Shown in pieces: positions 49,408-57,279 of a DNA stretch of 64,000 nt; positions within the stretch are counted from its first letter, which is position 1; every line of letters begins with the position of its first letter. Location of the stretch: contig JAEYWY010000028.1 of NCBI GenBank assembly GCA_023428695.1, positions 372,001-436,000 of the forward strand. Direction: 5' to 3'. The translations under genes and the position numbers were made by a program. This DNA comes from Bacteroidota bacterium (GTDB lineage Bacteria; Bacteroidota; Bacteroidia; Cytophagales; Cyclobacteriaceae). Under the pieces are notes generated by a model. The model was not told where the DNA came from and made no database searches. It saw only the letters and a list, made by a program, of their open reading frames with translations.

Positions 49408-50505
49408 ATGAAAGGAACTGCCATCAGATTGCGTTATTCTACCTATGCGATTGTAGCATTTATAGGTGGAGTCTACATTCTCAAGGCTGGAAGTTTCATC
49501 TTCATTCCATTAGTCTGGGCGGCCTTTTTTGCATTCGCTCTTCTGCCGTTAACGACCTGGTTTGAAGAAAGAAGGATTCCGCGACTTGTTTCGATAACGT
49601 TAAGCATGGTGATCGTTGCAGCAGCGTCATTCTTTATTATATACCTTTTTGCTGCTCAGCTCTCTTCGCTCCTTGAGGACATTCCCGCGATACGGGGACG
49701 GTTAAATGCATTCATTCTTGAACTAAACAAATGGGTTCATGAGAGATTCGGCCTTGAGGAACTCATAGGGCCAGGTCTGGTAGGCGCGGTCGGAGAACGA
49801 AACGTAGGCAGTGTGGTCAGGTTTACCACGCTTACACTCACATCCGCAAGCCTCATACCGGTGTTTATATTTCTCTTCCTGTACTATCAGGACTTCTTCC
49901 GCGAGTTCATCATTCGGCTGATGGTGAAGAACAATGCTGCGTTCCTTGACTGGCTTAAGGAAGCGATCCAGATTGTTCGAAAGTACTTCACCGGAATGCT
50001 TCTCGTGACGATCATCGTGTCTGCAGTTGCGAGCTCAATGTTCTTTTTCATGGGATTGAAATATTACCTCCTTTTCGGTCTCTTCACTGCGGTTTGCAAC
50101 CTGATCCCATACGTCGGAGTCATACTGGGATCAATCATTACTATCATTTATGTGCTTTTGTCAACAGACCAGTTATGGTATCCTTTGTTGACATTGTTTC
50201 TCCTCTGGTTTCTGCAGGTAATCGAAAACAACCTGATAACACCCGTCGTTGTCGGGGCCAAAATAAAGCTCAATCCGCTAGCCGTGATTGTTGCCATTGT
50301 AACCGGCGGAGCCTTATGGGGAATCTCAGGGATGATCCTGTTTATTCCGATTCTCGGTACGATAAAGATTTTCCTGGACAAGAGTGAAAGTCTCAAGCCA
50401 TACTCTTATCTGCTGGGTGACGACATCCCGGTAGTTGAATCACGTGAAAATCTCTTCGCATACCTGCGAAAACGCTGGACAACTAAAAAACAAGATTCAC
50501 CGTGA
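49408..50505 (+). CDS. AI-2E family (PerM-like) transporter
   Basis: A 365-residue membrane protein with the family layout: two N-terminal helices (IVAFIGGVYILKAGSFIFIPLVWAAFFAFALLPLT), an extracytosolic segment, then the conserved C-terminal half (VRKYFTGMLLVTIIVSAVASSMFFFMGLKYYLLFGLFTAVCNLIPYVG, NLITPVVVGAKIKLNPLAVIVAIVTGGALWGISGMILFIP). Members act as putative permeases, some as Na+/H+ antiporters. It is the first gene of the operon, with its stop overlapping the GTG of the MlaE-like gene (GTGA). The connection to lipid transport is only positional. Confidence 0.92.
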   Translation: MKGTAIRLRYSTYAIVAFIGGVYILKAGSFIFIPLVWAAFFAFALLPLTTWFEERRIPRLVSITLSMVIVAAASFFIIYLFAAQLSSLLEDIPAIRGRLNAFILELNKWVHERFGLEELIGPGLVGAVGERNVGSVVRFTTLTLTSASLIPVFIFLFLYYQDFFREFIIRLMVKNNAAFLDWLKEAIQIVRKYFTGMLLVTIIVSAVASSMFFFMGLKYYLLFGLFTAVCNLIPYVGVILGSIITIIYVLLSTDQLWYPLLTLFLLWFLQVIENNLITPVVVGAKIKLNPLAVIVAIVTGGALWGISGMILFIPILGTIKIFLDKSESLKPYSYLLGDDIPVVESRENLFAYLRKRWTTKKQDSP

Positions 50506-51320
50506 AAACGAACGATCCAATATCGACCACACAGAAGCAGACGGGCCCGGCTCCGTTGCGGCGTTTGAACCGCGGTTTCTTCAACTATGTCGGCAACATG
50601 GCCAGCTTCACAGGTCGCTTTTTTTCAGAAGTATCCGGGCCTGGACAGGAAGTTCAGGAGTTCATCCGACAGTGTTTTCAAATCGGATACAAGTCACTTC
50701 CACTTGTGGGAGTTACCGCACTCATCATGGGGCTGGTACTCACGATTCAAAGCAGGCCGACACTGGCTGAATTTGGGGCGGCGTCATTGCTCCCATCAAT
50801 GGTGGCGGTTTCGCTTGTGCGCGAAATATCACCCGTAATAACGGGACTGATATGCGCCGGAAAGATCGGATCCGGAATTGGCGCCGAACTCGGTTCGATG
50901 AAGGTAACCGAACAGATCGACGCTATGGAAGTGTCCGGAACAAATCCGTTCCGGTACCTCGTCGTAACGCGGGTGCTTGCCACAACGATTATGTTGCCTA
51001 TCCTCTCAAGTGTCAGTAACGCAATCGCGCTTTATGGAGGCTATCTCGGTGTAAACATCCGCGGTGCTGTGAGCTGGAATCTTTATTGGACCCAGGTTTT
51101 TGATGCACTTGCTTTTGGCGATGTGATCCCTGCACTGATCAAGACGTTCTTCTTTGGATTTGCAATCGGCATAACCGGATGTTTCATGGGATTCACATCT
51201 GAAAAGGGAACTGAAGGTGTAGGGCGATCCGCAAATACAGCGGTGGTTGTCGCATCGCTGCTAATTTTCATCATTGACCTTTTGGCCGTGCAAATAACTG
51301 ACCTGCTTGAACTGACATGA
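50502..51320 (+). CDS. mlaE: MlaE-family ABC transporter permease
   Basis: A 272-residue inner-membrane permease of the Mla phospholipid (MCE) transport system. Family marks are GQEVQEFIRQCFQIGYKSLPLVGVTALIMGLVLTIQ, AAEFGAAS-type segment, REISPVITGLICAGKIGSGIGAELGSMKVTEQIDAMEVSGTNP, and a C-terminal GCFMGFTSEKGTEGVGRSANTAVVVASLLI. It starts with GTG, translationally coupled to the AI-2E gene, and is 1 bp from the ATPase gene. Together with MlaF and MlaD homologues it moves phospholipids between membranes. Confidence 0.93.
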   Translation: MKTNDPISTTQKQTGPAPLRRLNRGFFNYVGNMASFTGRFFSEVSGPGQEVQEFIRQCFQIGYKSLPLVGVTALIMGLVLTIQSRPTLAEFGAASLLPSMVAVSLVREISPVITGLICAGKIGSGIGAELGSMKVTEQIDAMEVSGTNPFRYLVVTRVLATTIMLPILSSVSNAIALYGGYLGVNIRGAVSWNLYWTQVFDALAFGDVIPALIKTFFFGFAIGITGCFMGFTSEKGTEGVGRSANTAVVVASLLIFIIDLLAVQITDLLELT

Positions 51321-51321
51321 C

Positions 51322-52056
51322 ATGGACAACGCTGTAATCCAGGTGGAGAAACTTTGCAAGTCATTTGGTGATAACCACGTGCTGCGAGACTTCTCCGTCT
51401 CTGTGAATGAGGGCGAAAATGTTGCCGTACTCGGCAAATCGGGCTCCGGCAAGTCGGTATTGATCAAGTGCATTATCCGTCTTATCGAAGCGGACTCCGG
51501 GAATATCACAGTACTCGACCAAAACATCAGATCCCTTTCGCGGCAGGAGCTTGACAAAATTCGGATTAATATCGGTTTCCTCTTCCAGAGCAATGCACTG
51601 TATGACTCGATGACTGTCCGGGAAAACCTCGAGTTCTCACTCAGACGACACTGGACGAAAGAACAACGCAGGGAGCAGGCAGAGCAGGCGATTCAGGAAG
51701 CACTTGAGGATGTCGGTCTGCAACACACAATTAACATGATGCCTGCCGAATTATCGGGAGGCATGAAGAAACGGATCGCACTGGCCAGAACGCTTATCCT
51801 GAGACCATCGATCATCCTTTATGACGAACCCACGACAGGCCTTGATCCAATCACAGCACGCGAGATCAGTCAGCTGATTGTAAGTGTACGTGAGAAGTAC
51901 AACACGTCTTCGTTGATCATCTCACACGACATGTCATGCATCAGGATTACGGCAAAGCGGATAGTCATGCTTATTGATGGCAAATGCTATGCAGATGATT
52001 CGTACGATGTTTTGTCCAGGTCGCACGATTCCAGGATCCGTGAGTTTTTTGAATAA
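51322..52056 (+). CDS. mlaF: MlaF-family ABC transporter ATPase
   Basis: A 244-residue ATP-binding protein. Walker A is GKSGSGKS, the signature is LSGGMKKR, Walker B is IILYDEPTTGLDP and the switch histidine is in ISHDM. The Q-loop segment NIGFLFQSNALYDSMTVREN is typical of MlaF/Ttg2A. It energises lipid transport through the MlaE-like permease, with which it is almost contiguous. Confidence 0.94.
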   Translation: MDNAVIQVEKLCKSFGDNHVLRDFSVSVNEGENVAVLGKSGSGKSVLIKCIIRLIEADSGNITVLDQNIRSLSRQELDKIRINIGFLFQSNALYDSMTVRENLEFSLRRHWTKEQRREQAEQAIQEALEDVGLQHTINMMPAELSGGMKKRIALARTLILRPSIILYDEPTTGLDPITAREISQLIVSVREKYNTSSLIISHDMSCIRITAKRIVMLIDGKCYADDSYDVLSRSHDSRIREFFE

Positions 52057-52073
52057 CGTCTAAACCAACGCTA

Positions 52074-53054
52074 ATGAAAGTACTCGAACATACAAAACTG
52101 GGGCTTCTGGTAATCGCGGGCATTGCGTTCATGATACTAACGCTGTACATGATCGGTCGCAACCGAAATCTCCTTGGTTCAACGGTATCCATATCGGTAA
52201 GGATGGACAACGTCAACGGACTTTTGCCCGGCAACAACGTCAGATTCCGGGGAATGGACGTCGGCACCGTGAAGTCGATTCAAATCGCAGACGACACATC
52301 GATATACGTGACGCTTACTATCCAGAAGAAGTATCAGCCCTATATCAGGCAGAACTCCGTCGCATCTATCGGTACCGATGGACTGATGGGGAACAAACTG
52401 GTAAACATTAATTCCGGGCCTGATTCTGCTCCGGCAATCAGCGAAGGATCGGCTATTAAATCATTACGCCCCATCGAAACCGACGAAATGCTGCGGACAT
52501 TAAACACAACCAACGACAATATCGCCGTCATCACACAAAACCTTGCGCAAATCACCGAGAAGCTCAACAGCAACAACAGCCTATGGAGCCTGCTCTCCGA
52601 TACATCGATTGCCACAGATCTCAAGAAAGCTGTCAAAGATGTGCGGCACGCCGGTGAAAATCTCTCAACATTCACCGAGGATGCACAAAATGTAATGTCA
52701 GCGCTCCGTCAGGGTGAGGGACTCGCAGGGTCGTTACTGACTGACAGCACATGGAAATCGGGCATAAGTGACGCGGTAGCCAATATGAGATCGGGTAGCC
52801 AGGATCTGGCTGCCGCCATGAAGAATCTTGATGGCTTGATTGACGAAATCTCCAAAGGGCAGGGCACGACAGGTTACCTGATCAGCGACACGCTTTTCCG
52901 CCAGAAGCTCTTAAATACAATGTCATCTGCGGAAGAAGGTGTGTCACGATTCAGTGAAAATATGGAAGCGCTGAAACATCACTTTCTCTTTCGGCGCTAT
53001 TTCCGAAAGCAGGAGAAAGAGCGATTGAGAGAACAAAACAACAAAGTACACTAA
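52074..53054 (+). CDS. mlaD: MlaD/MCE-domain lipid-binding protein
   Basis: A 326-residue periplasmic protein anchored by one N-terminal helix (LGLLVIAGIAFMILTLYMIG). Residues ~40-120 form the MCE domain (VRMDNVNGLLPGNNVRFRGMDVG, SVASIGTDGLMGNKLVNI). The remaining ~200 residues are long helices with heptad character (LRTLNTTNDNIAVITQNLAQ, GENLSTFTEDAQNVMSALRQ), much longer than E. coli MlaD, which fits the bridging needles of larger MCE proteins. It receives or delivers lipid for the MlaE/MlaF complex. Confidence 0.92.
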   Translation: MKVLEHTKLGLLVIAGIAFMILTLYMIGRNRNLLGSTVSISVRMDNVNGLLPGNNVRFRGMDVGTVKSIQIADDTSIYVTLTIQKKYQPYIRQNSVASIGTDGLMGNKLVNINSGPDSAPAISEGSAIKSLRPIETDEMLRTLNTTNDNIAVITQNLAQITEKLNSNNSLWSLLSDTSIATDLKKAVKDVRHAGENLSTFTEDAQNVMSALRQGEGLAGSLLTDSTWKSGISDAVANMRSGSQDLAAAMKNLDGLIDEISKGQGTTGYLISDTLFRQKLLNTMSSAEEGVSRFSENMEALKHHFLFRRYFRKQEKERLREQNNKVH

Positions 53055-53068
53055 AAGCAAATCCGGCC

Positions 53069-53884
53069 ATGACAAAGATTTTGTGCCCGACCGACTTTAC
53101 AGACACTGGTAATAACGGAGTTGCCTACGCAGCAAAATTCTGTCAGGCGACAGGTTCCAGCCTCAAACTGCTTCATGTGCAATCGCTTTTCGCGTTGTCG
53201 CCCATCGAAGTAGTTGGCGCTAAGTCCGATTCAGTGGAAGAAATCAGAATCAGACTTGAGCAACAACGTCAGGAAGTCGAGCGCGTGTTCCGAATATCAT
53301 GTGAAGCCGAGTTACACGCCACCGCGAAATTGCTTAGCAGTGTTATTGAAAAGACCGCGATTGGACATGATCTGATTATCATGGGAACCGCTGGCAAGCG
53401 TGATCTCTTTTCGTTCCTTGCGGGGAGTAATACCTACCAGGCTATACGCAATACAAACATTCCCGTACTTTTCGTCCCCAACAATTACGTGTACTCGGCG
53501 ATTGAGAAGATTGTTTACGCGTACAATTATGTCGGAGAAGTCAAACTGCCTATGTTACAACTCAGTCTATGGGTGAAAATGCTGCGCGCGTCGCTGGACG
53601 TTCTCGACGTTGTGGACGAAGCGGTGAGCAAAGATCTCGAAGAGGCCCTTCGGGATATGCAGGAGGTAATTCAATTGCAAAATCCCGAAACACCAATACA
53701 ATTCAGCTCTGTTCGCTCCGGTCACAAGTTTGGAAGCATCCATAATCACATGGTCAGAACGAATGCTGACTTGCTGGTACTTTGCACAAAACCCAGGGGA
53801 ATGTTAGGATCAATATTCCACAAGAGTGTGATAAAATCGATCAATCAGGTTGCAACGTATCCGGTATTGGTAGTCCACGAGTAA
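53069..53884 (+). CDS. Universal stress protein, tandem UspA domains
   Basis: A 271-residue protein with two UspA-like halves. The first begins ILCPTDFTDTGNNGVAYAAKF and has HDLIIMGTAGKRDLFSFLAGS; the second ends with ADLLVLCTKPRGMLGSIFHKS. The ATP-binding G-2x-G-9x-G-S/T pattern is partly preserved in the first and less in the second. It lies 14 bp after mlaD, so it is the last gene of the operon and may report envelope or energy stress. Confidence 0.9.
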   Translation: MTKILCPTDFTDTGNNGVAYAAKFCQATGSSLKLLHVQSLFALSPIEVVGAKSDSVEEIRIRLEQQRQEVERVFRISCEAELHATAKLLSSVIEKTAIGHDLIIMGTAGKRDLFSFLAGSNTYQAIRNTNIPVLFVPNNYVYSAIEKIVYAYNYVGEVKLPMLQLSLWVKMLRASLDVLDVVDEAVSKDLEEALRDMQEVIQLQNPETPIQFSSVRSGHKFGSIHNHMVRTNADLLVLCTKPRGMLGSIFHKSVIKSINQVATYPVLVVHE

Positions 53885-53900
53885 GGACAAGCCACAAATC

Positions 53901-55022
53901 CTATTGAACGACTACCTGCAAAAAGTCCTGATCGGTATTACCAGCTGAATCCGAAACCCGAAGCCGGAAATCGTATTTACCCTTGCGCCTGGCAATTACG
54001 TTGGTATCAGGTGAGCGCGGGTTTTCAATAACAGCGGGAGGGCCACTAATCTGCTCCCATAACCAGGTCAACTCTGTTTCTTCCACACTGAATCCTTTCC
54101 CATGAATTCGAATCTGTGCTCCAGTCTTTACATGCTGGTCCCGACCGGCATCCGAGTCAGGTAAATTCTTGCCATTTCGTTTAACCTTGACGTGGTGGAG
54201 CATCCATTGGTAAATATCCTCTTCTCCTCCGGTTGCAGGTGTATAAGCGCGATCCCAAACGCCGTGCTGAAGTCCGTGATAGACTGTGAGCCGGGCTTTC
54301 TCTGCGCCTGTGGGAATACACTGGTTGATAGAGTCTATCATGAATGAATTCGTATGCAACGGCACCTGTGGATCATTGTCTCCGTGAAATGCCCAGATAC
54401 CCACCTTAGCTTTCGCAATATCATCGGCAAATGCAGGATCATTCCAGTGGGCGCATATCGGCACCGCGGCAGCGAACACGTCGGGATGCAATTGTACCGC
54501 AGAAAAGGCCCCGCCCCCGCCGAGGCTCAATCCTGTTATATAGATTCTCTTTTCATCAACGCGCAGATTGTCTCGTGCCCAGTTTACGACTTCCATGATA
54601 TACGGTACCGGCCAATATTCATAATTACTTTTTAGTTGAGGCGAGATCAGAATAAATGGAAAGTCATGACCGTGGGCAACGAGTTCCGGCGGACCAAGAT
54701 TGTCAAGCCAGTAGTTTTGACTTTCGATAAGATCAGGCTGACGGGAATCGATACCACGTTCCACGATGCCGTGAAGAAAAATGACCAGGGGATACTTTTC
54801 AGAATTCGAATAATACCCGGGAGGCACATACTGCAGCAGGCCGATGCGGCCATCTGGTGTAACTTGAAAGCGTTGGCGGTTAACGGTACCGGTATTGAGC
54901 AAAATCGACAACAATACGATTGCACCAATCATAAGGTAGCCCTTTACCGAACGGGAGGCGACCGCTCGTGTTGTGATTGACGCAGGTGAAGACCGGAAAA
55001 AATACCGAAGTCGGGCGACCAT
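53901..55022 (-). CDS. Exported PHB-depolymerase-like esterase with one PKD-type domain
   Basis: A 373-residue paralogue of the esterase at 45800-47716: LVIFLHGIVERGIDS, FPFILISPQLKS, nucleophile elbow GLSLGGGGAF, HGDNDPQVPLH and LQHGVWDRAYTP. It has one N-terminal membrane helix (LMIGAIVLLSILLNTGT) and only one PKD/REJ-like domain (AGRDQHVKTGAQIRIHGKGF..., FRLRVSDSAG). It is probably a cell-bound esterase with a polymer-derived substrate. Convergent with the stress-protein gene. Confidence 0.9.
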   Translation of the reverse strand: MVARLRYFFRSSPASITTRAVASRSVKGYLMIGAIVLLSILLNTGTVNRQRFQVTPDGRIGLLQYVPPGYYSNSEKYPLVIFLHGIVERGIDSRQPDLIESQNYWLDNLGPPELVAHGHDFPFILISPQLKSNYEYWPVPYIMEVVNWARDNLRVDEKRIYITGLSLGGGGAFSAVQLHPDVFAAAVPICAHWNDPAFADDIAKAKVGIWAFHGDNDPQVPLHTNSFMIDSINQCIPTGAEKARLTVYHGLQHGVWDRAYTPATGGEEDIYQWMLHHVKVKRNGKNLPDSDAGRDQHVKTGAQIRIHGKGFSVEETELTWLWEQISGPPAVIENPRSPDTNVIARRKGKYDFRLRVSDSAGNTDQDFLQVVVQ

Positions 55023-55090
55023 AGTTGCTTCGCTATTCGTTCTAAAACGTGTTTAGAGACGGACAGCAAATATTGGTGCCAGTATATGGT

Positions 55091-55546
55091 TTACTTCGGA
55101 TTCTGTTGGGAAGAGTCGGGGTGTCTGGAATTCCACATATCCATGTACATCTTCCACGCACCGTTAACGTCTTTCCTCCAGATAATATAGTACTTCGCAG
55201 AAAAGACCGGACTTGCGGCATCCCGTTGGGTGAAGAAGTAACCGACGTCGTGTATTTCGGATGGACCATGCATGATCAACGTATCGGGTACACTTTTGTG
55301 CATTATTGGAATGCTTGTAGTAGACCAGAATTCAAGGATTGCATGCTTGCCCGTGATAACATCGCGCCCGGGAGCCATCAGCACGGCATCTGTGGAATAA
55401 GCGTCAGCCATTGCCTGGAAGTCGCCACGCACGTAGTCTGCCGAGAACTTTGCAGAAAGTTTTTCAATTTTTCCTGTTTCGCCGGACTGCGCACGTACGA
55501 CGATGCTCGTGGCAGTAAGCAAGGCTATAATCAGATTCCGCTTCAT
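55091..55546 (-). CDS. SnoaL/DUF4440-like exported protein
   Basis: A 151-residue protein with signal peptide (LIIALLTATSIVVRAQ) and a SnoaL-like alpha+beta barrel typical of DUF4440/YybH proteins: FSADYVRGDFQAMADAYSTDAVLMAPGRDVITGKHAILEFW and the C-terminal strands KYYIIWRKDVNGAWKMYMDMWNS. The pocket could bind a small hydrophobic ligand; no enzyme activity can be assigned. Confidence 0.9.
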   Translation of the reverse strand: MKRNLIIALLTATSIVVRAQSGETGKIEKLSAKFSADYVRGDFQAMADAYSTDAVLMAPGRDVITGKHAILEFWSTTSIPIMHKSVPDTLIMHGPSEIHDVGYFFTQRDAASPVFSAKYYIIWRKDVNGAWKMYMDMWNSRHPDSSQQNPK

Positions 55547-55624
55547 GACGTTTTTTTATCCAAATGTACCGATTTATGTCGAGGCAGGTCGTGTGGTTGG
55601 TATCGGAATTTCATATGGTCCGTT

Positions 55625-55852
55625 ATGGGAAAGTCAGAAATCAACTGTCTTACTGAAAGACTTCGCGAGATTGAACGTGCGCATGCGCGGTTGTTTGCCT
55701 CCATCATCGAATTCCGGATTCAGTTGAGCATACTTAGGGATGAGCACGAAGAACTTTATTGCAGGAACCAGCAGCTCCGGGCAATCGGTGCCTTTGTGAC
55801 ACCCCCGAAACATGAAACGGACTCCATTCAACGAACGAGGGACACGATGTAG
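55625..55852 (+). CDS. Small coiled-coil protein (uncertain)
   Basis: A 75-residue frame from the ATG at 55625 (MGKSEINCLTERLREIERAH) with a strong coiled-coil pattern to residue ~50 and a tail with no fold. A minus-strand frame covers the same DNA, so it is not certain which, if any, is real; the plus frame looks more protein-like. No family recognised. Confidence 0.4.
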   Translation: MGKSEINCLTERLREIERAHARLFASIIEFRIQLSILRDEHEELYCRNQQLRAIGAFVTPPKHETDSIQRTRDTM

Positions 55853-56007
55853 TTGCCTTTTCGGGTCCCAGAACAAACGATTGATCTCCACGGATTTTAT
55901 TACACTTATGCTGATCAGGTCAAAGCTTTTCGCTATTTCGGTTTCGAAGCGAACCAAAAGGCGTTATCTTTGGGGTTTGTCTAACCAACGAACTCGCTAA
56001 CCGTCGA

Positions 56008-57174
56008 ATGTCTGACCGGGTATACTTCAAGAATCTTAGTGCATTGCGTTTTTTGGCTGCTTCCGCTGTGATTTTTCACCATGTCGAACAGTATAAGTTC
56101 TGGGCCGGCATACCCAACGTCTGGGGAAATACGACAATCGATGCGCTTGGTTCGAAAGCTGTTTCGTTCTTCTTTGTGCTCAGCGGATTTCTGATTACGT
56201 ATCTGCTGATGGCCGAAAAGACTAAAACCGGCGATGTTGCCATCAAAGATTTTTACGTTCGGCGAATACTTCGAATCTGGCCGGTCTATTATCTCGTGGT
56301 GATTGTTTGTCTTTTCCTCGTCCCGCTGGTTTTCGATATGTCGCTGCTGGGAATCAACCTGTATGATAATAACTTCTGGTTGAAAGTTGGTCTTTTCTTC
56401 CTTGTGCTTCCCAACCTTGTGCGTCTCTTCTCCCCTTCCATCGCCGGTGCGAATCAGCTTTGGACCATTGGAGTTGAAGAGCAGTTTTATCTGGTGTGGC
56501 CAGTATTCGTTCGCTTCTTTTTCAGGAAGCTCATCCTGTTTCTTATTTTGTTCGTGCTGACCAAGTTTGCGATTACTGCCGTACTCGATTTCATGGGCGC
56601 GAGTGGCGGAGGTCGCCTGAATATACTGTTCCGATTCTGGACGCAATTAAAAATCGAACAAATGGGAGTTGGAGCATTGGGTGCATGGGCTCTCTTCAAA
56701 CAAAAGAAGCAGTTGCTTGCGATTGTGTTTCATCCCGTAACCATGATAGTGACAGCACTCCTGTTTGCAAGCCTGTTTATCCTGCCACTACACCATTGGT
56801 CAGTTACGTTCTTCGAAGCCGTCATCTTCTTGTCCATCATCATGAATCTGTCGGTAAATCCGCGTGTACGCGTTTCGTTGGAGGGCACGGTCGTCACAAC
56901 ACTTGGAAACATATCGTATGGGATATACATGTATCACACGCTTTGTATAACGGCGTGCCTGTATTTCCTTATGTCCTTCAATCTGAATCAGACCAACCTA
57001 CTGTTCTTTAATATTCTGCTCTATTCAGGTTCAGTAATCCTGACTATTACAGTCGCATACTTCTCCTATGAATATTTCGAGAAATGGTTCCTACGCCTCA
57101 AGGAGCGGTTCGTTGTAATTAAAAGTGGTGCATCGACGGAAGAGACTGCGGAAAAGGAAGGAAAACCAGCGTAA
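56008..57174 (+). CDS. Acyltransferase 3 (OafA/NodX-like) membrane protein
   Basis: A 388-residue integral membrane acyltransferase with ~10 helices. The start has NLSALRFLAASAVIFHHVEQY with the catalytic histidine in the first loop, then FVLSGFLITYLLM, FYVRRILRIWPVYYL (conserved RxxRI/W), and the family signature LWTIGVEEQFYLVWP. The acyl acceptor is often a polysaccharide or lipid. It stands alone, ~100 bp upstream of the TonB receptor gene. Confidence 0.93.
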   Translation: MSDRVYFKNLSALRFLAASAVIFHHVEQYKFWAGIPNVWGNTTIDALGSKAVSFFFVLSGFLITYLLMAEKTKTGDVAIKDFYVRRILRIWPVYYLVVIVCLFLVPLVFDMSLLGINLYDNNFWLKVGLFFLVLPNLVRLFSPSIAGANQLWTIGVEEQFYLVWPVFVRFFFRKLILFLILFVLTKFAITAVLDFMGASGGGRLNILFRFWTQLKIEQMGVGALGAWALFKQKKQLLAIVFHPVTMIVTALLFASLFILPLHHWSVTFFEAVIFLSIIMNLSVNPRVRVSLEGTVVTTLGNISYGIYMYHTLCITACLYFLMSFNLNQTNLLFFNILLYSGSVILTITVAYFSYEYFEKWFLRLKERFVVIKSGASTEETAEKEGKPA

Positions 57175-57279
57175 GCCTGCCGGTAACTCCGAACCAGATA
57201 GCTTTTACATGAATGGTCAGACTTCCCATATTTAATGCCGACGCTATCTGCTAACTTGTATCCGTTTAGCAATCATCCA

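Noticed and set aside
55049..55852. Long plus-strand open frame of 267 codons
   Set aside because: Most of it is antisense to the well-supported SnoaL-like gene and has an atypical Cys/His/Trp-rich composition; only its last 75 codons were kept as an uncertain gene.
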